Shown here: positions 9,614 through 19,766 of the stretch, piece by piece
Layout of the letters: the number at the start of each line of letters is the position of its first letter
Position numbering within the stretch: position 1 is the stretch's first letter
DNA from: Chara braunii
Lineage: Eukaryota; Streptophyta; Charophyceae; Charales; Characeae
DNA length: 33,414 nucleotides
Direction: 5' to 3'
NCBI GenBank assembly: GCA_003427395.1
Contig: BFEA01000326.1
Span: 780,257 to 813,670 of the forward strand
The notes under the pieces: generated by a model
Told to the model about the DNA's origin: nothing
What the model saw: the letters and a program-made list of their open reading frames with translations, nothing else
The model's database searches: none
Program-made: the position numbers and the translations under genes

Positions 9614-9788
9614 TGCGAATAGACTCGCACTATGCTTACAGCCCATCCCCTTCGGTATATCCCGTTGCATGACAAACTGTCTATCTGATTACGAGTTCAT
9701 TCGCACTTTGCCAACATCAGACGGTCTCAACTTCGCCGTTTACCCACCTCTCCGTACATGACAATGACGTTGTTCTCTTTTCTGATGC
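9614..9788. repeat. Short spacer with GTGCGA palindrome variants
   Basis: Directly after the family A stop lies AGTGCGA, a six-base loop and TCGCACT (9613-9632). A degenerate half-copy, ACGAGTTCATTCGCACTT, lies near 9693. These are variants of the dispersed near-palindrome described below. No other feature is seen. Confidence 0.6.
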
Positions 9789-10463
9789 AAGATGTCGTTT
9801 GGAAGTTTTAGTGGGACGGTCGTTGTCAGAGACCTGGGCTACTGCGAAAGTCTGTGAAGTGCAGTTGTTTCCGCAACTCAGAACATTTATGGTTTAGAGT
9901 GGTTTGGCAACATTGGGCTTCCCAAATACCGCTACCTTCCGGTCCCTGAAGACGTTCGCGCTCGTGTCCAACCGTCTGTTTCGCCCCCGCCTACCCCAGT
10001 TTTTCAGTACATTGTGATGGCCACCGACAGGCCCGTCTTCAGAATTGATTTCTACATTGCGTCCGACGAGGAGTTGAGAAGCTGTTTGTATTATTCGTAC
10101 GTAACCAGCACATCTTTCGATAGAATGCCTGAAGGTTGTGAGCCTGCCGTTACGTTTTTCTTATCGATCTTCATCATGCATATCGCCTCGTGCTTGGATG
10201 GAGAATTATTCCTTGTATTCGGCGTGAGAGAAAATGATGACAACCCCCCGTTCTGAGGAGACCGTTGTCCGTTCCAAATCCGTCACTAGAGCAATTTGAA
10301 TCGAGTCTTAAGAGATTTACTCATGCACGGCTTGCCGAATATCGAAAGAGATCTTGAGGCCCGAATTCTCGAACCAAGTCCTTTTAATCGAGTTCAACAT
10401 AGACAAGCGCAACGCCGACGATCGCGGGAGGCTACTCGAAGACTGTACATGCTGCTACCATGA
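9789..10463 (+). pseudogene. Unknown protein C, broken
   Basis: I do not recognise the protein. An ATG at 9789 opens MSFGSFSGTVVVRD. A TGA at 9855-9857 interrupts, and the same frame then continues without a stop through NIYGLEWFGNIGLPKYR, a Pro-rich VSPPPTP and FRIDFYIASDEELRSC to TGA at 10254-10256. That end coincides with a run of six C at 10244-10249. Shifting frame there continues with VPNPSLEQFESSLKRFTHARL. A second shift after EYRKR near 10350 continues with a basic tail (EARILEPSPFNRVQ, then QAQRRRSREATRR) to TGA 10461-10463. The coherent composition across these breaks argues for one former gene of about 225 codons or more. It lies between families A and B in the same orientation. 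Confidence 0.55.
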
Positions 10464-10689
10464 AGATCGTACTAACTCTTTTCAGCCGACGCATGCTACG
10501 AAGATACTCATCGTCTCAGGGTATTCGGATTCTATATGCGAATAGGCTCTCATTTATCACCTCACTCCTTTTGCAGTTGGTCTGACCGTATCACGTCGTG
10601 GACATCATGTCGGGCTTGGATGAGCTTCTGTCTGGGACTTGTGTAGGCAGGTGAACATCGTGTCGGGTTCAGATGACCTTTTGTCTAAT
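10464..10689. repeat. Spacer with imperfect ~50-bp direct repeat
   Basis: There is no gene. The phrases CATGTCGGGCTTGGATGAGC and CGTGTCGGGTTCAGATGACC, each followed by TTNTGTCT, mark two imperfect copies at about 10605 and 10660. A GTCTGACCGT word like those upstream of family A copy 2 is at 10580. Confidence 0.5.
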
Positions 10690-11353
10690 GTAGGACTTCG
10701 GCACGAATCAGCGTTCGTGTAGGTCTTCGGCTCGAATCATCGTTCGTGTAGGTCTTCGGCTCGAATCAGCGTTCATGTAGGTCTTCGACATGTTTGTATT
10801 AGAGGTAGGGTTTTTTTCATATGTAATGCAGGACTTTTCGGCTTCTGGCGAAGAGGGGGAGTGATATAGACTGTACCGAAGCGTCTTCTGTAGAAAAAGG
10901 CATGTCATGTAGAGTATAAGACGTGGGCCGGAATGATTTTTGGAATGCCTACATATACCTTAGAACGTGTACTTCAATGATGTTTGGAAAGGGTCCACAT
11001 ACTTTGTGAATTTTGGAAAGCTTCCGTGTACTTTGCAATATTGTTCGGCACGAATCAGCGTTCGTGTAGGTCTTCGGCTTGAATCAGCTTTCGTGTAGGT
11101 CTTCGACATGTTCGTATTAGTGGTAGGGTTTGTTTCATGTGTGATGCAGGACTTTTCGGCTTGTGGCGAAGAGGAGGACTGATAGACTCTACGAAAGCGT
11201 CTTCTTTAGATAAGGGCATGCCATGTAGATTATACGACGTGGGCTGGAATGATTTTTGGAATGCCTACATGTGCCTTAGAACGTGTCCTTCAATGATTTT
11301 TGGAAAGGCTCCATGTACTTTGTGAATTTTGGAAAGTTTCCGTGTACTTTGCA
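10690..11353 (+). repeat. ~347-bp direct duplication carrying 29-bp tandem units
   Basis: The 29-bp unit GTAGGTCTTCGGCTCGAATC plus nine bases is present three full times at 10690-10776, with a partial fourth. The block from the unit array through the GGACTTTTCGGCTT, GAATGATTTTTGGAATGCCT and CCGTGTACTTTGCAAT words repeats from 11044. The same words come in the same order, with one fewer 29-bp unit. The spacing is about 347 bp. No open frame is conserved between the two copies. Confidence 0.8.
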
Positions 11354-11916
11354 ATTTTGTTTTGATTTGTTTTCGAAAACGACTCTATGTACTTTGCAAT
11401 TTGCCATTTTGTGATTTTTTTGCATTGAAGGATTTCTGGAAACTCTCCTTGTGGTGTGCAACTGCACCTTCTAGAAAAACACTAGGCAACTTGAAGGCGA
11501 TATCAAGAGTTACTTATAGGAATGGATATGACTCATCTCTACACAAAGATTTGATGACATTTTAACCGGGTAATATGCAAATGACAAGCCAACGTCCATA
11601 TTAAATCATCGCGTTGATGGTGTTCGCACCTGCTTCTCCATCTAAGTGCGAGTTCACTCTCACTTCTGGTGTGAACGACGAGCACCCTGCAACTATTTCC
11701 CTCTCTCCTTTTCTTTAACTGCACCCTCCATCTAAGTGCGAGTTCATTCGCACTTTGAATGAACGCATCACACTTTGCTTCAACTTGACCTTTACGAAAA
11801 CAACAGGCAACCTGCAAATGTTTCCCTCTCTTTTTCTCTCCCGACTTCCGCAAACGAACCGCCGGTAAGCACCTGCACATCACGAAACAAGGGCACGTCC
11901 CAATTGGAACATCGTC
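11354..11916. other. Unassigned DNA with two palindrome copies
   Basis: No supportable gene. It contains two copies of the AAGTGCGAGT near-palindrome (about 11645 and 11735), each preceded by CATCT. A block at 11573-11640 (AATGACAAGCCAACGTCCAT and so on) recurs near 14157 and 15892. The plus strand is pyrimidine-rich at 11695-11850. Confidence 0.5.
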
Positions 11917-12455
11917 GGGTTCTTGCGATCTCGACTCCCGCATGATGACTACACTGAACAGCGGCAGAATGACCAGTCCGCCTCTCTGATGTGCATCTTA
12001 CCGTGGATTGCGTCAAATCTGCTCTCATAGATCCACACCGGGGATGGGGGCCGGGATCCAACCACAGTTTGCTTGTAAGGCATCATATGACGTGTCGATA
12101 TAATCGACATCCAGAACTGCTTGGTGAGCATCTAGTGCTACGCCAATAAGTTCCAGACACGGTCGCAAACTCCCCTAAGAATGTTCATTGTCGGTTCCTC
12201 ACGTCGTTGATTCCCACATGATGGGTACAATAAACAACGGCAGAATGACAGGTCCCCCTCGCCGGAATGGATCTAACGGTGGATTGCGTCAAATCTGCTC
12301 TCAAAAATCCACACCGGATAGAAGGTCCTGCAATCAGCCGCTGCTTACTGGTAAGCATCATATGATGTGTCCATACGATCGACATCCAAAACTGTTTGGT
12401 GAGCATCTAGTGCTACGCCAAGCAGTTTTGCCGCAAGGTCCCCTAAGAATGCTTT
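11917..12455 (+). repeat. ~276-bp tandem duplication
   Basis: Two adjacent copies share a series of words in the same order at ~276 spacing: GGCAGAATGAC (11963/12239), GTGGATTGCGTCAAATCTGC (12003/12279), ATCGACATCCA and GCATCTAGTGCTACGCCA (12128/12403), then CCCCTAAGAATG. ORFs crossing it (LTKQFWMSI on the minus strand) occur in both copies only because the DNA is duplicated. No domain is recognised. Confidence 0.8.
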
Positions 12456-12640
12456 TAGCACTAGAGACCAGAGACCGCCGACTGTTTGCCACTTCTTGAA
12501 AGTGGTCATTTCAACCGATGCAGAGGGCTCGTGGTCACTTCCATTGCTTGTATACGTGCCCGTGGGTGCTCGGCCTTGCATACATGTAGTGTTGTTTGAA
12601 ACTTCCTTATGGTTCTCTGTCGAATGCTGTTTAATAAGAG

Positions 12641-12696
12641 TCTCTTTCTCTCTCTCTCTCTCTCCCTCTCTCTCTCTGTCTCTGTCTCTCTCTCTC
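12641..12696. repeat. (CT)n microsatellite upstream of family B copy 1
   Basis: A CT dinucleotide run with a few CCC and GTC interruptions, about 200 bases before the ATG of family B copy 1. Similar (CT)n runs lie at 16279 and 17079 in related duplicated sequence. A CT-rich promoter element is possible but not shown. Confidence 0.85.
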
Positions 12697-12898
12697 CTGC
12701 CATGCCCGTTGATGTGCCTCTCGCCCGGCTGGGTGCAGTGCGGCCGTGCTGTGGTGGTCGTGTTCAACAAGACGCCCGTCATGGGAGTTTCGAAGGACGT
12801 CCTTGCGAGGCATGGTTGTTTTCTTTCCCTGTGAGTTGGGTGAAAGCATTTGCTTAATTTTTTTTGTGTTGTGGCCTGCAAGGCATTTGCCGGTCGCG

Positions 12899-13816
12899 AT
12901 GGCCATGTCGGAGTTGATTATCCTGGGTGATTGGCGCGAGCGCATGGCATACCCTTTCCCCGCATGCGCTCTGCGCGTCTCAGGCAGTGGAAACTCCACT
13001 GTTATTGACGGTGCGACAAGAGACGAGATGGAGTGTGATCCTTGGATGAAGGTCCCCCCGTTCACTGATGCTCCTCTAGACTCGTGGAAGGAACTTGAAT
13101 GAGACATAATGCTCAAGGAGTGTCCGTGGGCGGACGACTACAAGTTCGCTAACATGTGCGAGTTTGGGAGTTTCATTCCCGTGCCTAGAGTTGTGCTGGG
13201 TTCAATTCGGTGTCGTTGCTTGAGTGCAAAGCTTAATATTCCTCGTCATCAAAATGTGTTGGCCTGCAGTGTCGTGAGTTCTTCGCCTCGCACATGGTCC
13301 CGCTCGCTGAAACACGAGTTGCTTGCCTGTGCACAACATTCCGAGTTCCTCGATCAGTACCCATTGGGCTCTCAAGGGTTGTTGCCTCGAGCAGTTTCCT
13401 ACTGCTGCGTTAGATTGTGTCTAGAAAAGTTGTTCTTATCTAGGGTCCTTTGCGTCGCGTGTTCGAATCGGAGTAGGACCTTGACTGACGCTGTGGTCTA
13501 CGTGTCCAGGAATGAGTTACACCTCGGGAGAGACATTATCGGTTTGGTCACATTAGAATACGAAGGGACATGGGATTTGGTAATCGGGGGTAAGGTGGAC
13601 GATGTGGACGCTTGGCGTGAGGTTGAAGCTCAATCGTCCTCTATACGGGATGCTATAGGCACGTCTCTGGCCGGAAGGACCGGATTCGTTCGCATGAAAT
13701 ATATTTCTATGTTCGCGGAAGATGCTCCAGTCGATGCGCCGCAGTGTCTTACGTTCGGGTCGCCTTTTCGAACTTTGAATGAACGCTTATACACATCGGT
13801 CTGTCATCATCGGTAA
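12899..13816 (+). pseudogene. Family B unknown protein, copy 1 (TGA-interrupted)
   Basis: I do not recognise this family. An ATG at 12899 (MAMSELIILGDWRERM) opens the frame. It holds VIDGATRDEMECDPWMKVPP and reaches TGA at 13100-13102. The same frame then continues for another 238 codons from ECPWADDYKFANMCEFGSF to TAA at 13814-13816. Copy 2 (14444) aligns across the break: its DGATEEDFDEDPWM, LDEW and CPWASHYKFANM match. The stop falls where copy 2 has Trp, consistent with TGG to TGA. Near the C terminus, REVEAQSSSIRDAIGTSLAG matches copy 2 YEVEEKVSDIRDCIGNSLA. With the stop ignored the protein would be about 305 residues. The middle section (13190-13560) is longer than in copy 2, so an intron or insertion is possible. 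Confidence 0.65.
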
Positions 13817-14443
13817 AAGTGAAAGTTCTGAACGGATGTTCTGTATCGTCTCCATGCAAAAAAAATGACGATAATGTCATCAGGGTATACAAAAAAGACA
13901 CGCCGATTTCCTTATACATTACACACATGAGCTCATGGTGTGGCCATCTATCTCTCCATCTAAGTGCGAGTTCACTCGCACTTGCTGTGTGCACCCCGAG
14001 CATTCCACTTCAGTGGTATGACCACCTAGCTCACCATCTAACTGCGAGTTCACTCGCACTTGTGCTCTGAATCACGAGCAATCCGCTTAAGTGAATGTCA
14101 TGAATCTATGTTGCGAATTCGTCCATGCAAAGATTTGATGACGTTTTCATCCGCAATTATACAAATGACAATCCAGTGTCCATATTTAATCATCACTCTG
14201 ATGGTGTGTGCACCTGCCTCTGCATCCGAGTGCGAGTTCACTCGCACGTAAGTCCGAGTTCACTCGCACGTAAGTCCGAGTTCACTCGCACTTTGCTTAA
14301 GTGAGGAGTTTGTCGATATATAGTACGGGGCGTGACGATTGAGTGTTGGCCGCACCAGAAGACGTATCATTGGCCAACTTTATTTACGACGGTTTACACG
14401 TTCGTATGTGTCGTTTGTGTGTGCGTGATGTGTAGGGAGCGTA
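13817..14443. repeat. Spacer with clustered AAGTGCGAGT / ACTCGCACTT near-palindromes
   Basis: No gene. Copies of the near-palindrome lie at about 13962, 14037 and 14228, followed by two shortened copies to about 14301. The last three are in a tight tandem spaced by CGTAAGTCCGAGTTC words. The first two are each preceded by CATCTAA and followed by GAGCA plus TCCRCTT words. A block resembling 11573-11640 lies at 14157-14220. Confidence 0.75.
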
Positions 14444-15061
14444 ATGTCGTCGGCACCTTTGACAAGCGTCAGCATGAGTCCCGAGCCGCATGTGTGCTTG
14501 AGTCCCGAGAAACACATGCGGTTAGCAAGACCGTTTTCACCTTGTGTCAGGTCGGTGCGGCATCATGACGGTCAAACGTGGATCGACGGAGCAACCGAGG
14601 AGGACTTCGACGAGGACCCATGGATGACCGTCCTCCCGTACATGAACCGGCATCTCGACGAATGGAACGATAATGATTGGAAGGCGATAGAGCGTGCCTG
14701 CCCTTGGGCAAGCCATTACAAGTTTGCCAACATGTTAAAGTTCGGGAGCCTCATTGCACTGCCTGATGGTGTCCTCCAGTGAAAGACCCTGGACGATAAG
14801 GGTAAACCGATCCGCTACCGTACCAGCTTCAGACGTCCCCTCCACTGCGAGTACATCACATCTTTGCTACGAACTTGTGAGGGAACGACATGGTACAACA
14901 GGATTACAAATTCAAGCCGGTGATGTCTCGCCCCGATGTAGATGGGCGGTCAGATTTTGTGAGAGCAGGTCAGGTCACATGTTTAGAATTGTTTTATGAG
15001 GTGGAAGAGAAAGTGTCCGACATACGAGACTGCATAGGGAATTCCTTAGCACGACCCGGAG
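14444..15061 (+). pseudogene. Family B unknown protein, copy 2 (partial, runs into N gap)
   Basis: An ATG at 14444 (MSSAPLTSVSMSPEPH) leads to WIDGATEEDFDEDPWMTVLP, LDEWNDNDWKAIERACPWAS and HYKFANMLKFGSLIALPDG, matching family B copy 1. TGA at 14780-14782 ends the frame after GVLQ. Homology to copy 1 resumes in a different frame as LELFYEVEEKVSDIRDCIGNSLARPG at about 14980-15060. The spacing between these blocks is shorter than in copy 1. The sequence is lost at the N gap. Either this copy is broken by a stop and a frameshift, or an intron lies between 14770 and 14980. I see no clear splice pair, so a pseudogene is preferred. Confidence 0.6.
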
Positions 15062-15451
15062 NNNNNNNNNNNNNNNNNNNNNNNNNNNNNNNNNNNNNNN
15101 NNNNNNNNNNNNNNNNNNNNNNNNNNNNNNNNNNNNNNNNNNNNNNNNNNNNNNNNNNNNNNNNNNNNNNNNNNNNNNNNNNNNNNNNNNNNNNNNNNNN
15201 NNNNNNNNNNNNNNNNNNNNNNNNNNNNNNNNNNNNNNNNNNNNNNNNNNNNNNNNNNNNNNNNNNNNNNNNNNNNNNNNNNNNNNNNNNNNNNNNNNNN
15301 NNNNNNNNNNNNNNNNNNNNNNNNNNNNNNNNNNNNNNNNNNNNNNNNNNNNNNNNNNNNNNNNNNNNNNNNNNNNNNNNNNNNNNNNNNNNNNNNNNNN
15401 NNNNNNNNNNNNNNNNNNNNNNNNNNNNNNNNNNNNNNNNNNNNNNNNNNN
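15062..15451. other. Assembly gap (390 N)
   Basis: A run of N replaces sequence inside or just after family B copy 2. Its length may be nominal. Any ORF spanning it is artificial. Confidence 1.
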
Positions 15452-16276
15452 AACATGATGTGCATGTGGATGTGCACCTTGAAATGGTGGATATGAAGTA
15501 GCAGATAGAGGTGCGAGAGGCAGTAGTTGCAATAGGTGCGAGAGACAACGTGTGATTGACTGATTTTTTGCTTTGAATGTTTTTCCAGAAACAACCCCTG
15601 TTCAGTGATTTGAACATTTCTCGCAACTCTGCGTGCGGTGTTTCTATTTACGAAGGTGCAATGTTGCAAGTGTTTCCATCTCCACATTGCAGTGACAAGA
15701 GTAAATGTTCTGAATGGATGTTATGTATCTTGTCCATGCAAAGAAATGACACGTGGATGACCTTGCAAGTGTTTCGATCTCCGATGTTCATGCCAATGTC
15801 TTACAGTCCTATACATGCTCATGTGAAGGAGGGGATCGATGTTTGCGATGACAAGAGTGAATGTTAGAAGTCTATGTTATTGATTTGTTCATGCAAATGA
15901 CAAGCCAGCATCTGTATAGTATCAACGCGCCGATGGTGTGCGTTCATGTTGTCCATTTAAATGAGAGTTCACTCCGACTTGTGCTGTGTACTCCGAGCAA
16001 TGCGCTAGTTGTCCATGCAAATGTCCAAGAACTGATAACCTGCGGGATCTGGAGTTCAATTCTGTTTCTTGAGTGCGAAACTCTGCTCGAAACAGATCCA
16101 AATCCAAGAGGAAGTCCCGCCACAGACCAAGGTTCCCTTATNGTGCGTGNCCATCCGCACNGACCGCCAACGACTGTTTGACACTTGTTAAAGGTGCTCA
16201 GTCACCAAACCGATATCTGCGAATTGATTCACTGTTCAACTAGTATCTGTCAATGCCTTTCCAGGTTAAAGCAAGG

Positions 16277-16278
<2 letters not shown>
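15452..16278. other. Unassigned duplicated DNA after the gap
   Basis: No supportable gene. Words such as TTCTGAATGGATGTTATGTA with TCCATGCAAAGAAATGAC resemble the region after family B copy 1 (13826-13870). The block at 15892-16000, with ATGAGAGTTCACTCCGACTT, is a degenerate relative of the GTGCGAGTTCAC near-palindrome. It recurs at about 16650-16720. Ns stand at 16142, 16150 and 16161. Confidence 0.5.
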
Positions 16279-16339
<61 letters not shown>

Positions 16340-17076
16340 GAACAGTGCTATTGGCAATCGGCATCGAGAGCAAACGACTGTTTGCCACTTCCTTAAGGTG
16401 CTCTGTCGAACACCAGCAACTACTATCTGTCAACTGGTGGACACATTTGTTGCAGGGGTACTGAAGAGCAACTTACCAAATGTCGTGCACCTGGCTTGGT
16501 GTTCCGCGCGACCACAGTTGACAGGTTCAGTCCTTCAACTTGCAAGGTGTCGGGCACTGGACCCCTGACCTTTTATGGAAAACAGGCACCACATACCCAA
16601 CACGATGCCCTTTTGAATCGTGTACTGTCTGTCACAGCAACACTAAGCAAGTGGTGTGCGTTCATATTGTCCATCTAAATGAGAGTTCACTCCGACTTCT
16701 GGTGTGTACCCCGACAACACCACAAGCAATGTCCAAGAACTGCTAACCTGCGGGATCTGGAGTTCAATTATCTTTCTTGAGTGCAAAACTCTGCTCGAAA
16801 CAGATCCAAATCCAACAGGAAGTCCCACCACAGACCACGAAACAGATCCAAATCCAACAGGAAGTCCCACCACAGACCATCAAACCTTCCCCCGGTGGCG
16901 GACTTCAGCATCCAAGACTGCCCAGCAACTGCTAACCTGCGGCAAGCCAATCCACACCCAGCATCAAGGTTCCCTTAGAGTGCGTTGCCATCCGCACGTC
17001 GACTGTTTGACACTTGTTGAAGGTGGTTAGTCACCAAACCGATATCTGCTCTGTCAATGCCTTTCCGGGTTAAAGC

Positions 17077-17129
<53 letters not shown>

Positions 17130-17650
17130 TCTCTCTCGACCCGGAATCAGATCTCACATCAAGATTCCCTAAGAGTGCTAATGACAATCCACACAGACAA
17201 CCAATGACTCTTTCACATTTCTTCAAGCTGCTCGATCGCCAAACAGATCAGGAACCAGCATCAAGGCCCACTAACAGTGCTATTGGCAATCGGCATCGAG
17301 AGCGAACGACTGTTTGCCACTTCCTTAAGGTGCTCTGTTGAACACCACTAACTCTTGAATCATTCGGTGACACTTTTCAACTACTATTTGTCAACCGGAG
17401 AAGGAGGTCCTTCCGGGAAGATAAATGGTGGACACAATTGTTGCAGGGGTACTGACGGGTTCAACTTGTCAAATGTCGTACACCAGGCTGGGTGTTCCGC
17501 CGGACCACAGTTGACAGGTTAAGTCCATCAACTTGCAAGGTGTCGGGCGCCTCACACCTAACCTTTTATGGAAAACAGGAACCACATACCCAACACGATG
17601 CCCTTTTGAATCGTGTACTGTCTGTCACAGCAACACTAAGCCAGGACAAC
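16279..17650 (+). repeat. ~930-bp segmental duplication with two (CT)n tracts
   Basis: The block from AACAGTGCTATTGGCAATCG (16343) to GTGTACTGTCTGTCACAGCA (16620-16640) recurs at 17273-17640 in the same order, with small indels. The blocks around 16070-16260 (AAACAGATCCAAATCCAA, CAATGCCTTTCC) recur at 16790-17070. Within the second, a 40-bp unit ACAGATCCAAATCCAACAGG plus 20 bases is doubled at 16799-16878. (CT)n tracts lie at 16279-16337 and 17079-17137. ORFs here are not conserved at the protein level beyond the DNA duplication. Confidence 0.8.
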
Positions 17651-17850
17651 ATTGTCAAGGTGTCATACAAAGAGTCCCTGCCCTTTTTTACACTGTGTTA
17701 ATTCACATTTAATAATGACTATTCATGTATAAAGGGATCAAAACGCCCCGCCGCAACATTTGCCATGTCAACACCTCATATACTGGCCATTTAAAGTGTC
17801 GCATGATGCCCTATTGGGATTTGTTCATCGACGGGCTTCAGAGTTGAACA
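17651..17850. other. Region upstream of the gag remnant
   Basis: Short region leading into a Gypsy gag. It may contain the 5' leader of the element. I see no convincing tRNA primer binding site and no LTR end with a flanking duplication. Confidence 0.35.
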
Positions 17851-18433
17851 ATGAGGGTGGAGCTGCGAAAGCAGTTCTCCCCCATCAATCACACCATGCA
17901 GCAGATCATGGTTGCAGTAGAAGAGATGGAGAAAACGTTTGCTGCTAGGCTAAGCTTCTTAGAAGGGGAAGACCACGCCAAGGAAGGGGACTCTTCGGAA
18001 TTGGTCAGGGCTAAGGCCAAACTAACTGCGCTCTAAAACAAGTTTGAAAACATGGCCTTCGTCTCGGCCCTCGTTACTTACCTAATAACGATATCAGACA
18101 TGGCCACGGGACTACCTGTGATGGTCACACCGACACCTCCACCACCTGCGCCTCCCCCTGATCTTCCCGCGAAAACAAGTGAGTCAAGCGCCGTACTCGA
18201 GCTAACTCGAACGTTAGTCAGAGCAAGAAAGTAAGAAAGAGCAGTGTGAGCACATTGCCCGGATAGAATCTATGATGAGATCGATGCACCCTATTGTTGT
18301 CCGAGCTGCGCCTATAGCACGGGCCGCAGCCCCCGCTCATGCAGTGGACGACGCGGTGGCTAATCTAGGTGTCTGCTACACGTGTCACCAGCTCGAGCAC
18401 CTAGCCAGGGACTGCCCCAACGGACCAGCCTAA
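17851..18433 (+). pseudogene. Gypsy-type Gag with CCHC zinc knuckle (broken)
   Basis: Gag forms the nucleocapsid of the retrotransposon particle. From 17851 the frame reads MRVELRKQFSPINHT and a charged helical stretch, with a TAA at 18034-18036. It continues with a Pro-rich TPTPPPPAPPPDLP segment and stops at 18232-18234. In another frame from about 18225 the sequence continues as KKEQCEHIARIESMMR, an Ala-rich linker, and VCYTCHQLEHLARDCP at 18371-18418. That last segment is a C-x2-C-x4-H-x4-C zinc knuckle, the nucleic-acid-binding motif of Gag. TAA follows at 18431-18433. The stops and the frame change make this a dead copy. It is on the opposite strand from the 4-7 kb pol. Confidence 0.75.
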
Positions 18434-19069
18434 GTACGGGTAGGGGTCGCCCCTCTGGCAGCTGCGCTAGTAGCCAACGAGCCAGGAAGAGTAGACACGA
18501 TGATCGAAGGAATGGAGGGTGGGGGAAGCACGATGGTTACCATCGAGGAAGCTGTGAAACTCATTCCACTCGATCAGTACATCTCGCTGGGTTACCCAGG
18601 AATGGGAATGATTGGAACCATCTAACCAGCGAACGAACAACGAGAAATAGAGGAATGGAGACCGTCCCCTGGAGAAATCGAATCGGGCGGCCCTACCTTC
18701 GTTACGGGAGAAATCGATGTCCTGAACATCGTCCGAGCCCTGGACCATTGGATCCCCTTGCCCATCGGACACCTACTGTCCATATCGGAACAGGCGAATG
18801 AACGAATGTTGTCGCATTGGACCCTATACGAAGCCACCACCCCACTTCTCTCGAGATACAGTGACAAGAAAGCGTTCTGGGACATCACAGAGTTACGTCG
18901 TTCTCTGGTTTCAATAGGGAAAGAGGTTTGATTGCTGCGACAGGGTGTCGAGGACGGAGCTTTGGAACCCCTGGCGTGGCAACCCATACGAACTCTGGAT
19001 AACATAGGATTCGTGAGAACCCAACCAAAAAAAATGTTGGGTTTGAACGAAACTTATTTAGGATTCTGA
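18434..19069 (+). pseudogene. Probable start of Gypsy pol after gag (protease-proximal region)
   Basis: In the frame of the zinc knuckle the sequence is open from 18434 apart from TAA at 18623-18625 and TGA at 18929-18931, ending at TGA 19067-19069. It reads VAPLAAALVANEPGRVDTMI, then EEWRPSPGEIESGG, LNIVRALDHWIPLPIGHLLS, and ERMLSHWTLYEATTPLLSRY. The position directly after a Gag knuckle and the long coherent frame support it as the N-terminal part of pol. I do not see the protease DSG/DTG motif, so the name rests on position. RT does not follow: the sequence becomes AT-rich after 19070, so the element is truncated. Confidence 0.5.
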
Positions 19070-19766
19070 GAGTACAGTTTCTAGGCCTTCTACAGGAGCA
19101 AGATTCTTTTCAAACTAAAAAAAAAAAAAAAAACTACGTTACCCGATCGGACGTCCGGGACTCTCCTGACCGTCCACGGTTGTCCGCTCGGACAACCCGT
19201 CGGACATCCTCCCCTGACAGACTGTTCGAGCCTTATGCAGAAACATAAACTGAACAACTTTTGCCTTGGGATGATATCGAAATTCGTTGTCAATTTTAAA
19301 ATAAAAAGTAAAATTAAAAGCAACCCTTAATTTTTTCTTTTTTTTGTCGTGCATTTAATTGCTAAAAATGAAGTTTTCTAGGCCCAGACATCCGGGCCCC
19401 CCCTGACTGTCCGCCAGGACGTCCTGCCATCGGACAACAGGTAACATAATTTTTTTTTTTTTTTTTTAGATTTACTGGAAGTGGTGAGGAAAAAAGCAAA
19501 ATTTTTCAATGTAAATCATTACTAGGGGGAGCATCGTATATATGTAAATTGAAATATCCATGTGTTTTTTATCTTAAAAGATCATGTGTATAGTCATATA
19601 AGTTGTGTATGACGACGAACATGTTCGAGGGTTTGGAAAACATGCGAATGTGTTATCTTGTTTGTTAATAGTACTTAAAACATGTTATTCGTTAAAATAA
19701 AATATTATATTGTGTCCTCTTTCTAACGAATTCATTTTTTTTGGATGCAGCCTAAACAACGTAGCA
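19070..19766. other. AT-rich DNA with a GGTTGTCCG hairpin
   Basis: No gene. A poly-A run lies at about 19118-19134 and poly-T runs at 19333 and 19449. A perfect 9-bp-stem hairpin is at 19178-19197 (GGTTGTCCG, two bases, CGGACAACC). Related GGACAAC, GACGTCC and GGACATCC words recur at 19200-19210 and 19385-19440. The 19390-19440 patch is therefore a degenerate second copy of the 19145-19215 patch. Confidence 0.55.

Noticed and set aside
8678-13816. Families A, B and C as one superfamily
   Set aside because: They share orientation, size class and flanking repeats, but I could not align any conserved block between families by eye.
14890-15687. ORFs of about 200 codons on both strands spanning 15062-15451
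   Set aside because: Most of each is the N run. Only the flanking family B homology at 14980-15060 is meaningful.
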